Source of the DNA: JACSRF01 sp964504445
Lineage (GTDB): Bacteria; Chloroflexota; Anaerolineae; Promineifilales; Promineifilaceae
Assembly: GCA_964504445.1 (NCBI GenBank)
Contig: CAZDEO010000009.1
Location: forward strand, 28,568 to 92,567
Reading direction: 5' to 3'
DNA length: 64,000 nucleotides
The position numbers and the translations under genes were made by a program. The notes below the pieces were generated by a model, which was given only the letters and a program-made list of their open reading frames with translations, was not told where the DNA came from and did no database searches. Shown one piece after another: positions 44,271 to 52,252 of the stretch; the stretch's first letter is position 1; each line of letters begins with the position of its first letter.

Positions 44271-46424
44271 CTAGCTTTTTTCAAAATACTCGCCAAATTC
44301 ATAAGGCGTTGCCATCTTGTCAATTTTGGCGTACTCGCGGCGGGCAGCGGCCATAATATGGGTCATTTCAATAGGGCTGTCTTGCGCGGCGGCCAAAAAG
44401 GCGGCATTCAGGGCAATATTGCGGATGTTGCCCCCAGGGATCTCCAGCCGGGCCAGGGTGGCAAAATCCACCTCGTTCAGGGGGGCCTGGGCAGGGAACA
44501 CTTTTTGCCAGATATGGAAACGGCCGTTCGCATCAGGAAAAGGAAAATCCAGCAAAAAACGCAGCCGCCGTAGGAACGCCTTGTCCAAGGCCGACTTGCG
44601 ATTGGTGGCCAATATGGCCAGCCCGCCATACTCCTCCATGCGCTGCAAGAGGTAGTTCACCTCAATGTTGGCATAGCGGTCGTGGCTGTCTTTGACCTCG
44701 GTGCGTTTGCCAAAGAGCGCGTCGGCTTCGTCGAAGAACAGAATCGCTCCGCTCTGTTCAGCAGCGTCAAATACCTGCTTCAAATTCTTTTCTGTTTCGC
44801 CAATGTACTTGCTGACTACGCCAGACAGGTCAATGCGGTACAGATCCAGCGCCAGCGCGTTGGCCAGAATTTCGGCGGCCATCGTCTTGCCGGTGCCGCT
44901 GGGTCCGGCAAAAAGGGCGCTGATACCCCGCCCCCGGTTCATTTGCGCGCCAAAGCCCCAGGTTTCATAAACGCGATGCCGCTGGGCACCCTGGGCGGCC
45001 AGTTCCTGAAGCTGCTGCATGAGGTTGGCGGGCAGCACAATGTCATCCCAGGCATACACGGGGTCGATACGGCGCGCAAGCTGGCCCAAACGAGGACCGC
45101 TTTGCTGGCGGCAGGCCTGCCACAAATCAGAAGGGGTAATGAAGGCTCCGTTATCCGAGGCGCGAAGCTGGGCCTGGATTTTGGCGGCATTGGCGGCGAC
45201 GACGATGGCGCCTGGACCAAAGTTGAACTGCTGCACCAGGGCGGCCAGATTGTGGTGGCTGCTGAGGAGCTGCGGGGCCAGCGCTTGCTGCCAAAGCTGG
45301 TATTGCTCGCTGCTGGGTGGCCGGTGAACGCTGACGGTGATGGACGGCCGTTCCCACACCATTCGTTCTGTAGACCCCACCAGCAGCACCGCTTCTAACT
45401 GTTCTAGCCAGGAAGGTACGGCCGTAGCCCATGGCGTATCAGCCGGAGTACCAGGCGTCATTTCCAGATAATAAGCCATTTGCGATAGCACGGCTTCGCG
45501 GGCGAATAACGGCCGTAGAAGAAGTGCTTCGGCTGGGTCAGGCAAGCGTAGTTTCACCAATTGCAGCCCCGTGCGGTGGCAAACCGCCTGGGCTACGGCC
45601 TGCCGGCCCACATCCTGGCTGCCAACCAGATTCACAACCGGCGGTTCGCTGGCGTGGTTGGCGAGCCAGCGGCTTAGCTGGTCTGCCAGCTGCTCATGGC
45701 TGGGGGCTATGGGCAGTGGGGGCAGGGGGGTAAGGTATGGGCTAACGGCCGTGCTCAGGCGGTTCACGCCGCGCAAATAGTCGGCCACGCGGGCGGGCAG
45801 GCGCAGGGGTTGGTGCGCCAGGGCTGTGGCGGGCAGCGGGTCATTAACCAATTCAACCAGGGCATAACGACGCAAAGGCGCAGAAGGGAGAAAGCTGTTT
45901 CGCGCGCGCGCATCGTTGCCAAACAGGGTCAAAGCCAGGTGCAGCGTAGCATATTTGCGGCTGGCCTGGTCTTGCAGGTAGGCGAATAAGTCGGCAAAAG
46001 CGGGGTCTTCCTCTGGAGCAAAGCAAAGTAAGATGACCTTTTCTTCAAATTCAGTCAGGTTGAACTGGCGTGCCAGCAGGTGTAAGGCGGGGGGCGTGCC
46101 AGTGTGGGCCAGGGTTTGACTCAGATGGAATTGCCGGTCCTGATTGTGGTGCAGTGCCTGGGTGATGACGGCCGTTTCCCCATCAGAGGCATAAAATTCC
46201 GCTTCGGCGGCCCGGTTTTCTCCGCGCAGCAGCCAATCAGCCTGGGCGTCCGTCACCACGTCAGCGTACCCGTGCAGGGCGTCTGGTTGCCACTGCTGCC
46301 GCAGCCAGCGTACCCGCCGCTGCAAACGCAGGCGCAAACCATGTAGTTCGCCCGCCAAAAATTGGCTATTGGCGGCTGCCCAGTCCAGGACGGCCGTTTC
46401 CGGGATGTCTTCCTTATCGATCAT
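44271..46424 (-). CDS. AAA+ ATPase (Afp15-like)
   Basis: A 717-residue ATPase. The C-terminal AAA+ module (about 460-700) has Walker A GPSGTGKT (near 505), Walker B AILFFDEADALFG (near 560), sensor LAILATNRK and arginine-finger region FLRRLRFLLDFPFPD. An earlier, degenerate AAA-like module (about 290-420) has LVGSQDVGRQAV in place of Walker A. This is the eCIS ATPase found in nearly all such loci, thought to act in assembly or cargo loading. The frame is open 55 codons further upstream, but the ATG at 46424 forms ATGA with the terminator gene stop. Confidence 0.93.
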   Translation of the reverse strand: MIDKEDIPETAVLDWAAANSQFLAGELHGLRLRLQRRVRWLRQQWQPDALHGYADVVTDAQADWLLRGENRAAEAEFYASDGETAVITQALHHNQDRQFHLSQTLAHTGTPPALHLLARQFNLTEFEEKVILLCFAPEEDPAFADLFAYLQDQASRKYATLHLALTLFGNDARARNSFLPSAPLRRYALVELVNDPLPATALAHQPLRLPARVADYLRGVNRLSTAVSPYLTPLPPLPIAPSHEQLADQLSRWLANHASEPPVVNLVGSQDVGRQAVAQAVCHRTGLQLVKLRLPDPAEALLLRPLFAREAVLSQMAYYLEMTPGTPADTPWATAVPSWLEQLEAVLLVGSTERMVWERPSITVSVHRPPSSEQYQLWQQALAPQLLSSHHNLAALVQQFNFGPGAIVVAANAAKIQAQLRASDNGAFITPSDLWQACRQQSGPRLGQLARRIDPVYAWDDIVLPANLMQQLQELAAQGAQRHRVYETWGFGAQMNRGRGISALFAGPSGTGKTMAAEILANALALDLYRIDLSGVVSKYIGETEKNLKQVFDAAEQSGAILFFDEADALFGKRTEVKDSHDRYANIEVNYLLQRMEEYGGLAILATNRKSALDKAFLRRLRFLLDFPFPDANGRFHIWQKVFPAQAPLNEVDFATLARLEIPGGNIRNIALNAAFLAAAQDSPIEMTHIMAAARREYAKIDKMATPYEFGEYFEKS

Positions 46425-47638
46425 GGTATCGTAATCGTTTCCTGGTCCAGGCATTCGGCGCCATTGACCCGCACCCGCACCCCATAGTCGCCGGCGGGCA
46501 GGCTGGGCAAGGTCAGGCTTATTTGCTCTGGCGTGGCGGTCAGATAGTTGGCGCCAGGAATGACCGTATCGCCAAGCACTGTCTGGCAATCTTTGTTGGC
46601 GGCGAAGAGCCGCGTGCCCTGCACGGTGAGTACGCCAGCGGCCACGCTGACGGCTGTGACACGCGGGACTAGCATAAACACGGACAGGTTGGAATGAAAG
46701 CCGGTGTGGGGCGTTTCAGGATCGCCCAGGGCGATGGTGCGCGTGACTTTAACGGCCTGGACGCCCGGTTCCAGGCTCGGGTCGTCGGGAAGCACGGCCG
46801 TCAGGCTGGTTTCTGTGAGCGTGGCGGGAGGAATGAGGAGATCGCCAATGCGCACGGCCGTTTCCCCACGAATGAAGCCCGTGCCTTGCAACACCAGAGT
46901 GTCGCCAATGCGCGCATAGGGCGCAGTAGCGGGAGGATCAGCCGGGGGCGTGCCCTGGCGCTTGACCCGCAGATCGTCAATTTTGGGCGTATTCAGCGTG
47001 ACTACCTTCACTCGCGGTCCGGCAGCAGGGAGTTCGCCCACTGGTTTTGCATAGCTGCGCTGGCGCTTACTTTCAATTTGCACCACCGTTATCTTGTAGG
47101 CCGCAGAAGGGCGCATCGGTAGGGCCAGCGCCGTCCAAATTTTGCTTAAATCTTCCAATGAAAGGGGGTTCAAGGTCAGCTTAATGCGCTCAAATTCCCC
47201 TTGTAGACTGACATCTAAGATGGGCTGGCTGGCCTGATTTTCCAGGCTGGCGGTGATGATAGGATAGTCGTGCAGTACGCGCATAGCGGAACCGAGCAGG
47301 TATTGGGCTACAGTTTCGTCGGCAAAGTCGCTGCCAGCCTCGGTAAAAGCGCCATAGGCGGTGACCAGATAGTGTAGTTCCAGGCTGAGCGGTGGACGGC
47401 CGTAAGCGGCCGGATGGCCATGGCCGGGAATTTCCTGGTTTTTGTAAGCGGCGCTTTCGCTGATGCGATACAGGTACAGGTTGATGCGTGGCGCTTCCAC
47501 ATCATCGTCTTCACCGGGCGTAGTGATGGTCACCGGCACGGTGGTGGCGCCACCGGGTAAGGATGGGATGTCCATGCGGTCGCTTAGCAAATTGCGGAGA
47601 GTGGCGCTGACGCTGCCAATGGCCAGATAATTGCTCAT
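46421..47638 (-). CDS. DUF4255/Pvc16-type tail terminator with IPT/TIG domain
   Basis: A 405-residue protein. The N-terminal Pvc16/DUF4255 domain (about 1-190) starts MSNYLAIGSVSATLRNLL and has PRINLYLYRISESAAYKN and LSLELHYLVTAYG. The C-terminal half contains an Ig-like IPT/TIG part (about 220-400: GDTLVLQGTGFIRGETAVRIGD). In Afp/PVC the homologue caps the tube and sheath and fixes length. The start is ambiguous: ATG at 47638, or a GTG at 47650 that overlaps the upstream TGA. The ATG fits family starts. It ends in ATGA with the ATPase. Confidence 0.88.
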   Translation of the reverse strand: MSNYLAIGSVSATLRNLLSDRMDIPSLPGGATTVPVTITTPGEDDDVEAPRINLYLYRISESAAYKNQEIPGHGHPAAYGRPPLSLELHYLVTAYGAFTEAGSDFADETVAQYLLGSAMRVLHDYPIITASLENQASQPILDVSLQGEFERIKLTLNPLSLEDLSKIWTALALPMRPSAAYKITVVQIESKRQRSYAKPVGELPAAGPRVKVVTLNTPKIDDLRVKRQGTPPADPPATAPYARIGDTLVLQGTGFIRGETAVRIGDLLIPPATLTETSLTAVLPDDPSLEPGVQAVKVTRTIALGDPETPHTGFHSNLSVFMLVPRVTAVSVAAGVLTVQGTRLFAANKDCQTVLGDTVIPGANYLTATPEQISLTLPSLPAGDYGVRVRVNGAECLDQETITIP

Positions 47639-47646
47639 AGCGACAC

Positions 47647-48519
47647 TCACGCTCCTTCGCCACCGCGCAAGGTGGCGTAACGGCTAAACCCCAGGGGCTG
47701 GGGTGCAGACCGGGTGGGCAGGGGGGGGGGGGGCAGGTTACCCCGCACTTCTACTGTGCCGATTTGCACAGAGACGGTGGCCGTGCTGGCCTGATGGGCT
47801 GAGAACTGCCCCTGTGTTGGGGAGGGCGAGGGCAAGAGTGGGGAATCTGCCAGCGGGGCAGGGTACACCAGGGCGGTGGGGGAATGGATTGCAGTGGGGG
47901 CGGCTTGGGCGCCAGCCTTAGAAGTTACATCGGGTTCATCGGCTCTGGCCTGGAGGATGGGCGGTTCTGGCATGGTGGGCTGGGGCGTAGGGAACACGGC
48001 CGTTTCCGGCAATTTTGCCTTGAGACTGGGTTCGGAGCTTTCTACCGGCGTAGCTGATGGGGCGTCGGCGGACGGGTAATGGCCGGCGGGCGGGGGTAAC
48101 GGCACGGGCTGGGGCTGTGGGCGGGGCATTTTTCGCGGCGCGGGAGATGTCGGGGTGAGGACGGTGATGTTGGCCGCGTGGTGTGGTTGATTAGAGGGCG
48201 TGGCGGTGGGGGAAGCCTGGGCACGGGGAGCGGGGGCCGCATCAATTTGGGGTGGTTCAGGAGTGTGGACAGGCTGATGGGTATCTGGTGGGGAAGGTGC
48301 CGGGTGGGGGGCAACGGCCGTTTCTGTTTTGGGGACGCTGGCGGCATGAGGAGGATGGGTTGGGACAGTTGCCGGGGAGGTGGACGGCCGTTTATCAACC
48401 TCAGATCCTGTTTCCGCGCCCAGTTCCAGCGCAAACAGGGGCGTGGCTGGTGGCTGGGCCACAGGCAAGGGGGGCAAACCAGCCCCACGCAGCACCAGGT
48501 TGGTGATAAAGTGACTCAT
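47647..48519 (-). CDS. Pro/Ala-rich eCIS protein of unknown function
   Basis: A 290-residue protein. A short ordered start (MSHFITNLVLRGAGLP) is followed by about 190 residues of disordered Pro/Ala/Thr/Ser-rich sequence. The conserved-looking end has VSVQIGTVEVRG, then GFSRYATLRGG. That end recalls the tail of other eCIS proteins of this position. Its ATG overlaps the preceding stop (ATGA), and its TGA overlaps a GTG of the next gene. A C13 run on the coding strand (47721-47733) encodes its four Pro near residue 265. A tape-measure or length-linked role is possible but not shown. Confidence 0.7.
   Translation of the reverse strand: MSHFITNLVLRGAGLPPLPVAQPPATPLFALELGAETGSEVDKRPSTSPATVPTHPPHAASVPKTETAVAPHPAPSPPDTHQPVHTPEPPQIDAAPAPRAQASPTATPSNQPHHAANITVLTPTSPAPRKMPRPQPQPVPLPPPAGHYPSADAPSATPVESSEPSLKAKLPETAVFPTPQPTMPEPPILQARADEPDVTSKAGAQAAPTAIHSPTALVYPAPLADSPLLPSPSPTQGQFSAHQASTATVSVQIGTVEVRGNLPPPPLPTRSAPQPLGFSRYATLRGGEGA
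47721..47733. repeat. 13-base G/C homopolymer inside eCIS gene
   Basis: Thirteen consecutive G on the plus strand, in the Pro-rich gene about 70 bases before its stop. A change of one or two bases would shift the C-terminal 26 codons and alter coupling to the terminator gene. It is either a phase-variable tract or a sequencing/assembly weak point. Confidence 0.8.
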
Positions 48520-49361
48520 CGTGCAGCGGCCTCCGATAAAGAATCTGCTAACAAGTTGAGGTAGCGGCGACGTTTGACGGCCGTCATGCCCATAATTTCA
48601 GCTTCGCTCCAATGGTAGTAAAAGGCCAACACATGCACCTGCTGGTACAAGTGAGGGGCGCGATCGGACAATTCCTTGAAAAAGTACGCGGCGGTGTCAA
48701 AGAGGGCGGTAAAGGTGTGACCGCATTCCGGGCAGGCCATGCTGAGCTGAATTTCTGCCTGGGGATCTCGTTGGGCGATTTCTGCCGCCAGAGCGTCAGC
48801 AATTTTGGGCGCAAGGGGTTCCTCTGGCGGCGTACCCAGACAGCGGCGCAGCAAATTGGCTGCCGCTTCATTGGGGTTGTGCCGGGCTTGCCGGGCTGCT
48901 ATCTCCTGGTCGGCGCCGGTGGGCAGCCGGAAAGTAATCGTTTGAGTGCCGCCATTTTTGCCGATTTCGACTGTGTGCTGGACGGGTTGCGGGGCGTATG
49001 GAGGCAGCAGCAGGTCCGCGATGCGCAAATCAAGATCCATGGGTGCGCGGCATGCCGGACAGGGCAACACGCAGGGCATTTGCTCGCCCAGGGTGATGCG
49101 GCGCAGGTGTAACAACAGCGCTTCGCGGTCGCCAAGGGTCAGGGCGCGGGCCAGGTCGCCTGGTGGGCAGGGCAATGGGTGCCCATCGAGATGGGTGAGG
49201 GTGCGGGAAAGAACGGCCGTCGTCGTTTCTGCGGGCAGCCGGGCCGGGCTGTCTTCTTGCAAATAAGCTTCATCGGCGCCGGTTAACGGCCGTAGTCCCA
49301 CCTGCCGGTAACATTGCCCATCCAACCACAACCCGCCCGGTAAGGTAACTGTCGTGTCCAT
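48516..49361 (-). CDS. gp26/T4 baseplate-like protein with zinc-ribbon motifs
   Basis: A 281-residue protein. N-terminal LPGGLWLDGQCYRQVGLRPLTGADEAYL fits the T4_baseplate/gp26-type family of eCIS and Mu-like tails. Cysteine pairs occur at PCVLPCPACRAPMDLD (near residue 100) and CPECGHTFTAL (near 213), so a zinc ribbon is likely. The end has YHWSEAEIMGMTAVKRRRYLNLL. In T4, gp26 is a hub assembly factor. Position right after the tube gene matches. Family call is moderately sure. Confidence 0.72.
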   Translation of the reverse strand: MDTTVTLPGGLWLDGQCYRQVGLRPLTGADEAYLQEDSPARLPAETTTAVLSRTLTHLDGHPLPCPPGDLARALTLGDREALLLHLRRITLGEQMPCVLPCPACRAPMDLDLRIADLLLPPYAPQPVQHTVEIGKNGGTQTITFRLPTGADQEIAARQARHNPNEAAANLLRRCLGTPPEEPLAPKIADALAAEIAQRDPQAEIQLSMACPECGHTFTALFDTAAYFFKELSDRAPHLYQQVHVLAFYYHWSEAEIMGMTAVKRRRYLNLLADSLSEAAAR

Positions 49362-49402
49362 GCCTGGGTTCCCTTCCTGATGAAAGAAGGCGTTATTGTG
49401 GG

Positions 49403-49915
49403 CTACAGGGTTGGCTCAGCCGGTTCAACGACGGCCGTGTCTCGTTCCCAGCCTTCGTTTTCCAGCTTGATGGTTTGAATGGCCACGGCATTACTGCTGG
49501 CGTCCAGGTCGGGTAAAGCCTGGTATTCGGAAACCCAGCAGCGGTACAGCTTGTAGGAGATGGCTAACTGGCCGGCCTCGTTGTACACGTCAATGATGAT
49601 ATCTTTGCGAAAGTCAGCCAGGGAGACCTCGCTGCCCAGGCCAGAGCCGAAATTCCACACCTTATTGGCCCACACCTCAAATTCGGTGTCGTGGGTGACG
49701 CCACGCTCCAGGGTCACAGGTTCATATTTGGTTTGCCCCGGCGATTTGCGAACCATGCTGGGGTCGCCACCTTCCCGGTGGGTGACGACTTCGGTGGTGC
49801 GTTTGAGGGCGCTAACTTTACTGATACCGGCCACGTAACGGCCGTCCCACTTCACGCGGAATTTGTAATTTTTATAGGGATCAAAACGGTTGGCGTTGAC
49901 GCTAAATTGGGCCAC
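49403..49915 (-). CDS. Tail tube protein (gp19 family, Afp1/Afp5-like)
   Basis: A 170-residue inner tube subunit of the T4 gp19/Hcp-type fold. Visible motifs are DPYKNYKFRVKWDGRYVAGISKVSALKRTTEVV, KSPGQTKYEPVTLERGVTHD and FRKDIIIDVYNEAG. The start is GTG, with AAGGAGGT five bases upstream. It follows the sheath gene by 11 bases. Most Afp/PVC clusters carry two or more tube paralogues; only this one canonical copy is seen here. Confidence 0.94.
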   Translation of the reverse strand: MAQFSVNANRFDPYKNYKFRVKWDGRYVAGISKVSALKRTTEVVTHREGGDPSMVRKSPGQTKYEPVTLERGVTHDTEFEVWANKVWNFGSGLGSEVSLADFRKDIIIDVYNEAGQLAISYKLYRCWVSEYQALPDLDASSNAVAIQTIKLENEGWERDTAVVEPAEPTL

Positions 49916-49926
49916 AATCCACCTCC

Positions 49927-51477
49927 TTACGTTTGAATCTCGCCGGCAATCTGGCTAATCTTGATGATGACGAACTCGGCAGGTTTGAGCGGTGCGAATC
50001 CTACCAAAATGTTTACGATACCCAGATTGATGTCATTTTGCGTGGTCGTTTCCTTATCACACTTTACAAAATACGCTTCTTTCGGGGAGCTGCCCTGAAA
50101 TGCGCCCTGGCGGAATAAATTGTGCATAAAGGCGCCCACATTCAGGCGAATTTGCGCCCACAGCGGTTCGTCATTTGGCTCAAACACCACCCATTTGGTC
50201 CCCCGGTAAAGGCTTTCCTCTAGGAACAGAGCCAGGCGGCGTACAGGCAGATACTTCCACTCGGAGGCCAGCACGTCCGCACCATCTAAGGTGCGCGCAC
50301 CCCACACCACGTTGCCAATCACGGGGAAGTTCCGCAGGCAGTTCACGCCAATGGGGTTCAACGTGCCATTTTCGCCATCGGTCATTTTGTAAGCCAGCTC
50401 CCGCACCCCGGTCAGGGTCGCTTCCAGGCCGGCAGGCGCTTTCCACACGCCGCGCTGCGCATCAGTGCGGGCCATAATGCCGGCCACCACGCCGCAGGGG
50501 GCAAATTCCTCCAGGCGATTTTCTTGCAGCGGATCGGCCATTTTCACCCTGGGGTAGTACAGAACCGCGTTCTTGTCCCGCAAGGTGAAAAGCCCGGTGC
50601 TGCTCTGGCTGTCGCTAACTACCTGGGGAGGCCTGCTCCAGCCGTTGGCAGGGTTCGGAGGATCGACGATGAGCATGGCCCGCCGGCCACGGCAATATTC
50701 CAGAGCTGCGTCCCACGTTGTGCTGGCAACGTCCGCATCTCGCGTAAAGGGTGGAATGCAAAGCAGGTTGAATAGGTCTGCGTGTTCCAACGCGTAAAGG
50801 CCGGTGCGATCGCTTTCGCTGCCTTCATAATCGCCAGCCACAAGAACAGCCCCGTCTGCGCCGTTGGTGAACATGTCTTCACCGATATTGGGTCGCAGTG
50901 CGGGAATGCTGGCGCCAGCTCGCACCCAGGTGGAGGTGTTTTCCAGTACGCTGCGGACGTAACGCGGTGAGTTCACGTCCGTGGAGACATTGCGGAATAT
51001 TTCGGAGGCGATGACGTTATCGGTGGCATTTGTGCCATCTAGCTCAGCGATGGTCAGGTTGAAGAGCGTGGTGTCGCTGGGGTTTTTGGTGTTATGGTCT
51101 ATGGTAGCGCGCAGATAGTTGCCCCAGCCCCCTTCGTTTTCCGTCTCCAGGTCCAGTCCGCCCATGTTGACGGTGGCGATGGAGGCGTTGAGGGCCGGGT
51201 TGGCATCTCCGCTGTGAACAACGCGCACAATGAGAGCGTCGGACCCGCCGTTGAGGAAGAAGTGCTGCACGGCGTAGCTGAGGGTGCTGTCTACCCATAG
51301 GCCACCAAAGATGCGTTCGAATTCACCGAAGCTTTGGACGCGGGCGGGCTGGTTAACGGGGCCGCGCAGAGCACGGCCGATGAAGGCAGTGATGGACGTG
51401 GCTACACCGGTTATAGTGCGCACGCCGCTGGGCATTTCTTCAATGTATACACCGGGGTAAGTTGGCGTAACAGGCAT
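49927..51477 (-). CDS. Contractile tail sheath protein
   Basis: A 516-residue sheath subunit. The N-terminus PTYPGVYIEEMPSGVRTITGVATSITAFIGRALRGP is the usual sheath start. The C-terminal core has ALFLEESLYRGTKWVVFEPNDEPLWAQIRLNVGAFMHNLFRQGAFQG and the extended final strand EFVIIKISQIAGEIQT used for inter-subunit strand exchange. It contracts to drive the tube outward. AAGGAGA lies before ATG. Afp and PVC have three sheath paralogues; here there is one. Confidence 0.96.
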   Translation of the reverse strand: MPVTPTYPGVYIEEMPSGVRTITGVATSITAFIGRALRGPVNQPARVQSFGEFERIFGGLWVDSTLSYAVQHFFLNGGSDALIVRVVHSGDANPALNASIATVNMGGLDLETENEGGWGNYLRATIDHNTKNPSDTTLFNLTIAELDGTNATDNVIASEIFRNVSTDVNSPRYVRSVLENTSTWVRAGASIPALRPNIGEDMFTNGADGAVLVAGDYEGSESDRTGLYALEHADLFNLLCIPPFTRDADVASTTWDAALEYCRGRRAMLIVDPPNPANGWSRPPQVVSDSQSSTGLFTLRDKNAVLYYPRVKMADPLQENRLEEFAPCGVVAGIMARTDAQRGVWKAPAGLEATLTGVRELAYKMTDGENGTLNPIGVNCLRNFPVIGNVVWGARTLDGADVLASEWKYLPVRRLALFLEESLYRGTKWVVFEPNDEPLWAQIRLNVGAFMHNLFRQGAFQGSSPKEAYFVKCDKETTTQNDINLGIVNILVGFAPLKPAEFVIIKISQIAGEIQT

Positions 51478-51497
51478 GGGAAATCTCCTTCATTCAG

Positions 51498-51878
51498 TTA
51501 AGGTGTGGCGTCGCGGCCTACGAGGATGTTGACGCGGGCATCGGCCGTGGTGCTGTTGTTAAAAAAGACCAGACTGGTAGGATACTCTTCTAGCAAGCTG
51601 ATGGTCCCTTCGCCAAGTAAAATGTGGGCAGCGTCCAGGGTGACGTCAGTGGTGCCGCTGCCAACGCGATAAACCAGGTCTTGGTAAGCGGTGGCGGTGA
51701 TGAACAGGAATTTGACGCCCGCACTGCCGGGTTGAATTTCTACGGTGGTGGCGGCGCCGCCCTGAGGGATGGTGGCTTCAATTTTGTCGTAGGCGTCAAC
51801 GTTGAGGTCAGCGGATGCCTGGACGGATGGGCCACCGGTCACCTGGGCACTGAAGGACCAACTGATTTTTTCGGGCAT
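51498..51878 (-). CDS. Unknown beta-rich protein in front of the sheath gene
   Basis: A 126-residue protein, predicted beta-rich from alternating hydrophobic residues, Gly and Thr, with no Cys. Segments include WSFSAQVTGGPSVQASADL, VKFLFITATAYQDLVYRV and LVFFNNSTTADARVNILVGRDA. Family not recognised. It has a near-perfect ribosome site AAAGGAGGT and lies 20 bases before the sheath start, so it should be as highly made as the sheath. That suggests a structural part such as a cap, collar or decoration. Inference only. Confidence 0.7.
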   Translation of the reverse strand: MPEKISWSFSAQVTGGPSVQASADLNVDAYDKIEATIPQGGAATTVEIQPGSAGVKFLFITATAYQDLVYRVGSGTTDVTLDAAHILLGEGTISLLEEYPTSLVFFNNSTTADARVNILVGRDATP

Positions 51879-51911
51879 GGGTTACCTCCTTTGGGGGGTT
51901 AGAAACGGCCG

Positions 51912-52103
51912 TTACATGGGGGTGGGCTGCAAAAACGGCATGATAAACTCAAGGATCGCTTCTGGCTTTTCTAAGTGTTGCCGTTCACCGCTGGGCACGT
52001 GGGTGATGTGTCCACGCCACTTGCTGGGCTGTTGGGCCGTTTCTTGCTCTTCTAGCCAGAAGCGCACGATAAAAGAATGGTTGTTGGTTTCAGCCGACTG
52101 CAT
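51912..52103 (-). CDS. Small eCIS-associated protein, unknown function
   Basis: A 63-residue protein: HSFIVRFWLEEQE, WRGHITHVPSGERQHLEKPEAILEFIMPFL. The central motif RGHITHVPSGERQ looks like a small beta-alpha module. No strong ribosome site is visible; A-rich sequence precedes ATG. It lies between the BTAD regulator and the 126-residue protein. Short but with consistent codon use and intact frame. Function unknown. Confidence 0.6.
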   Translation of the reverse strand: MQSAETNNHSFIVRFWLEEQETAQQPSKWRGHITHVPSGERQHLEKPEAILEFIMPFLQPTPM

Positions 52104-52252
52104 GGGTTTTTTATTCTTAATTGAGCGGCTAAAGTGTGGGGTGACATGAACGGGTAAACGGATAAGTGCCGCTAGAATAACAGACGGCCGTATCTGGCAG
52201 CGTTGTGAATGCGTGGCTCATGTGTATCAATTTGCTGTGGATTAGATGAAAA

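Noticed and set aside
46425..46589. Upstream extension of the AAA+ ATPase frame (start at 46589)
   Set aside because: It lies inside the DUF4255 gene and is Arg/Trp-rich; the ATG at 46424 forms ATGA with the upstream stop.
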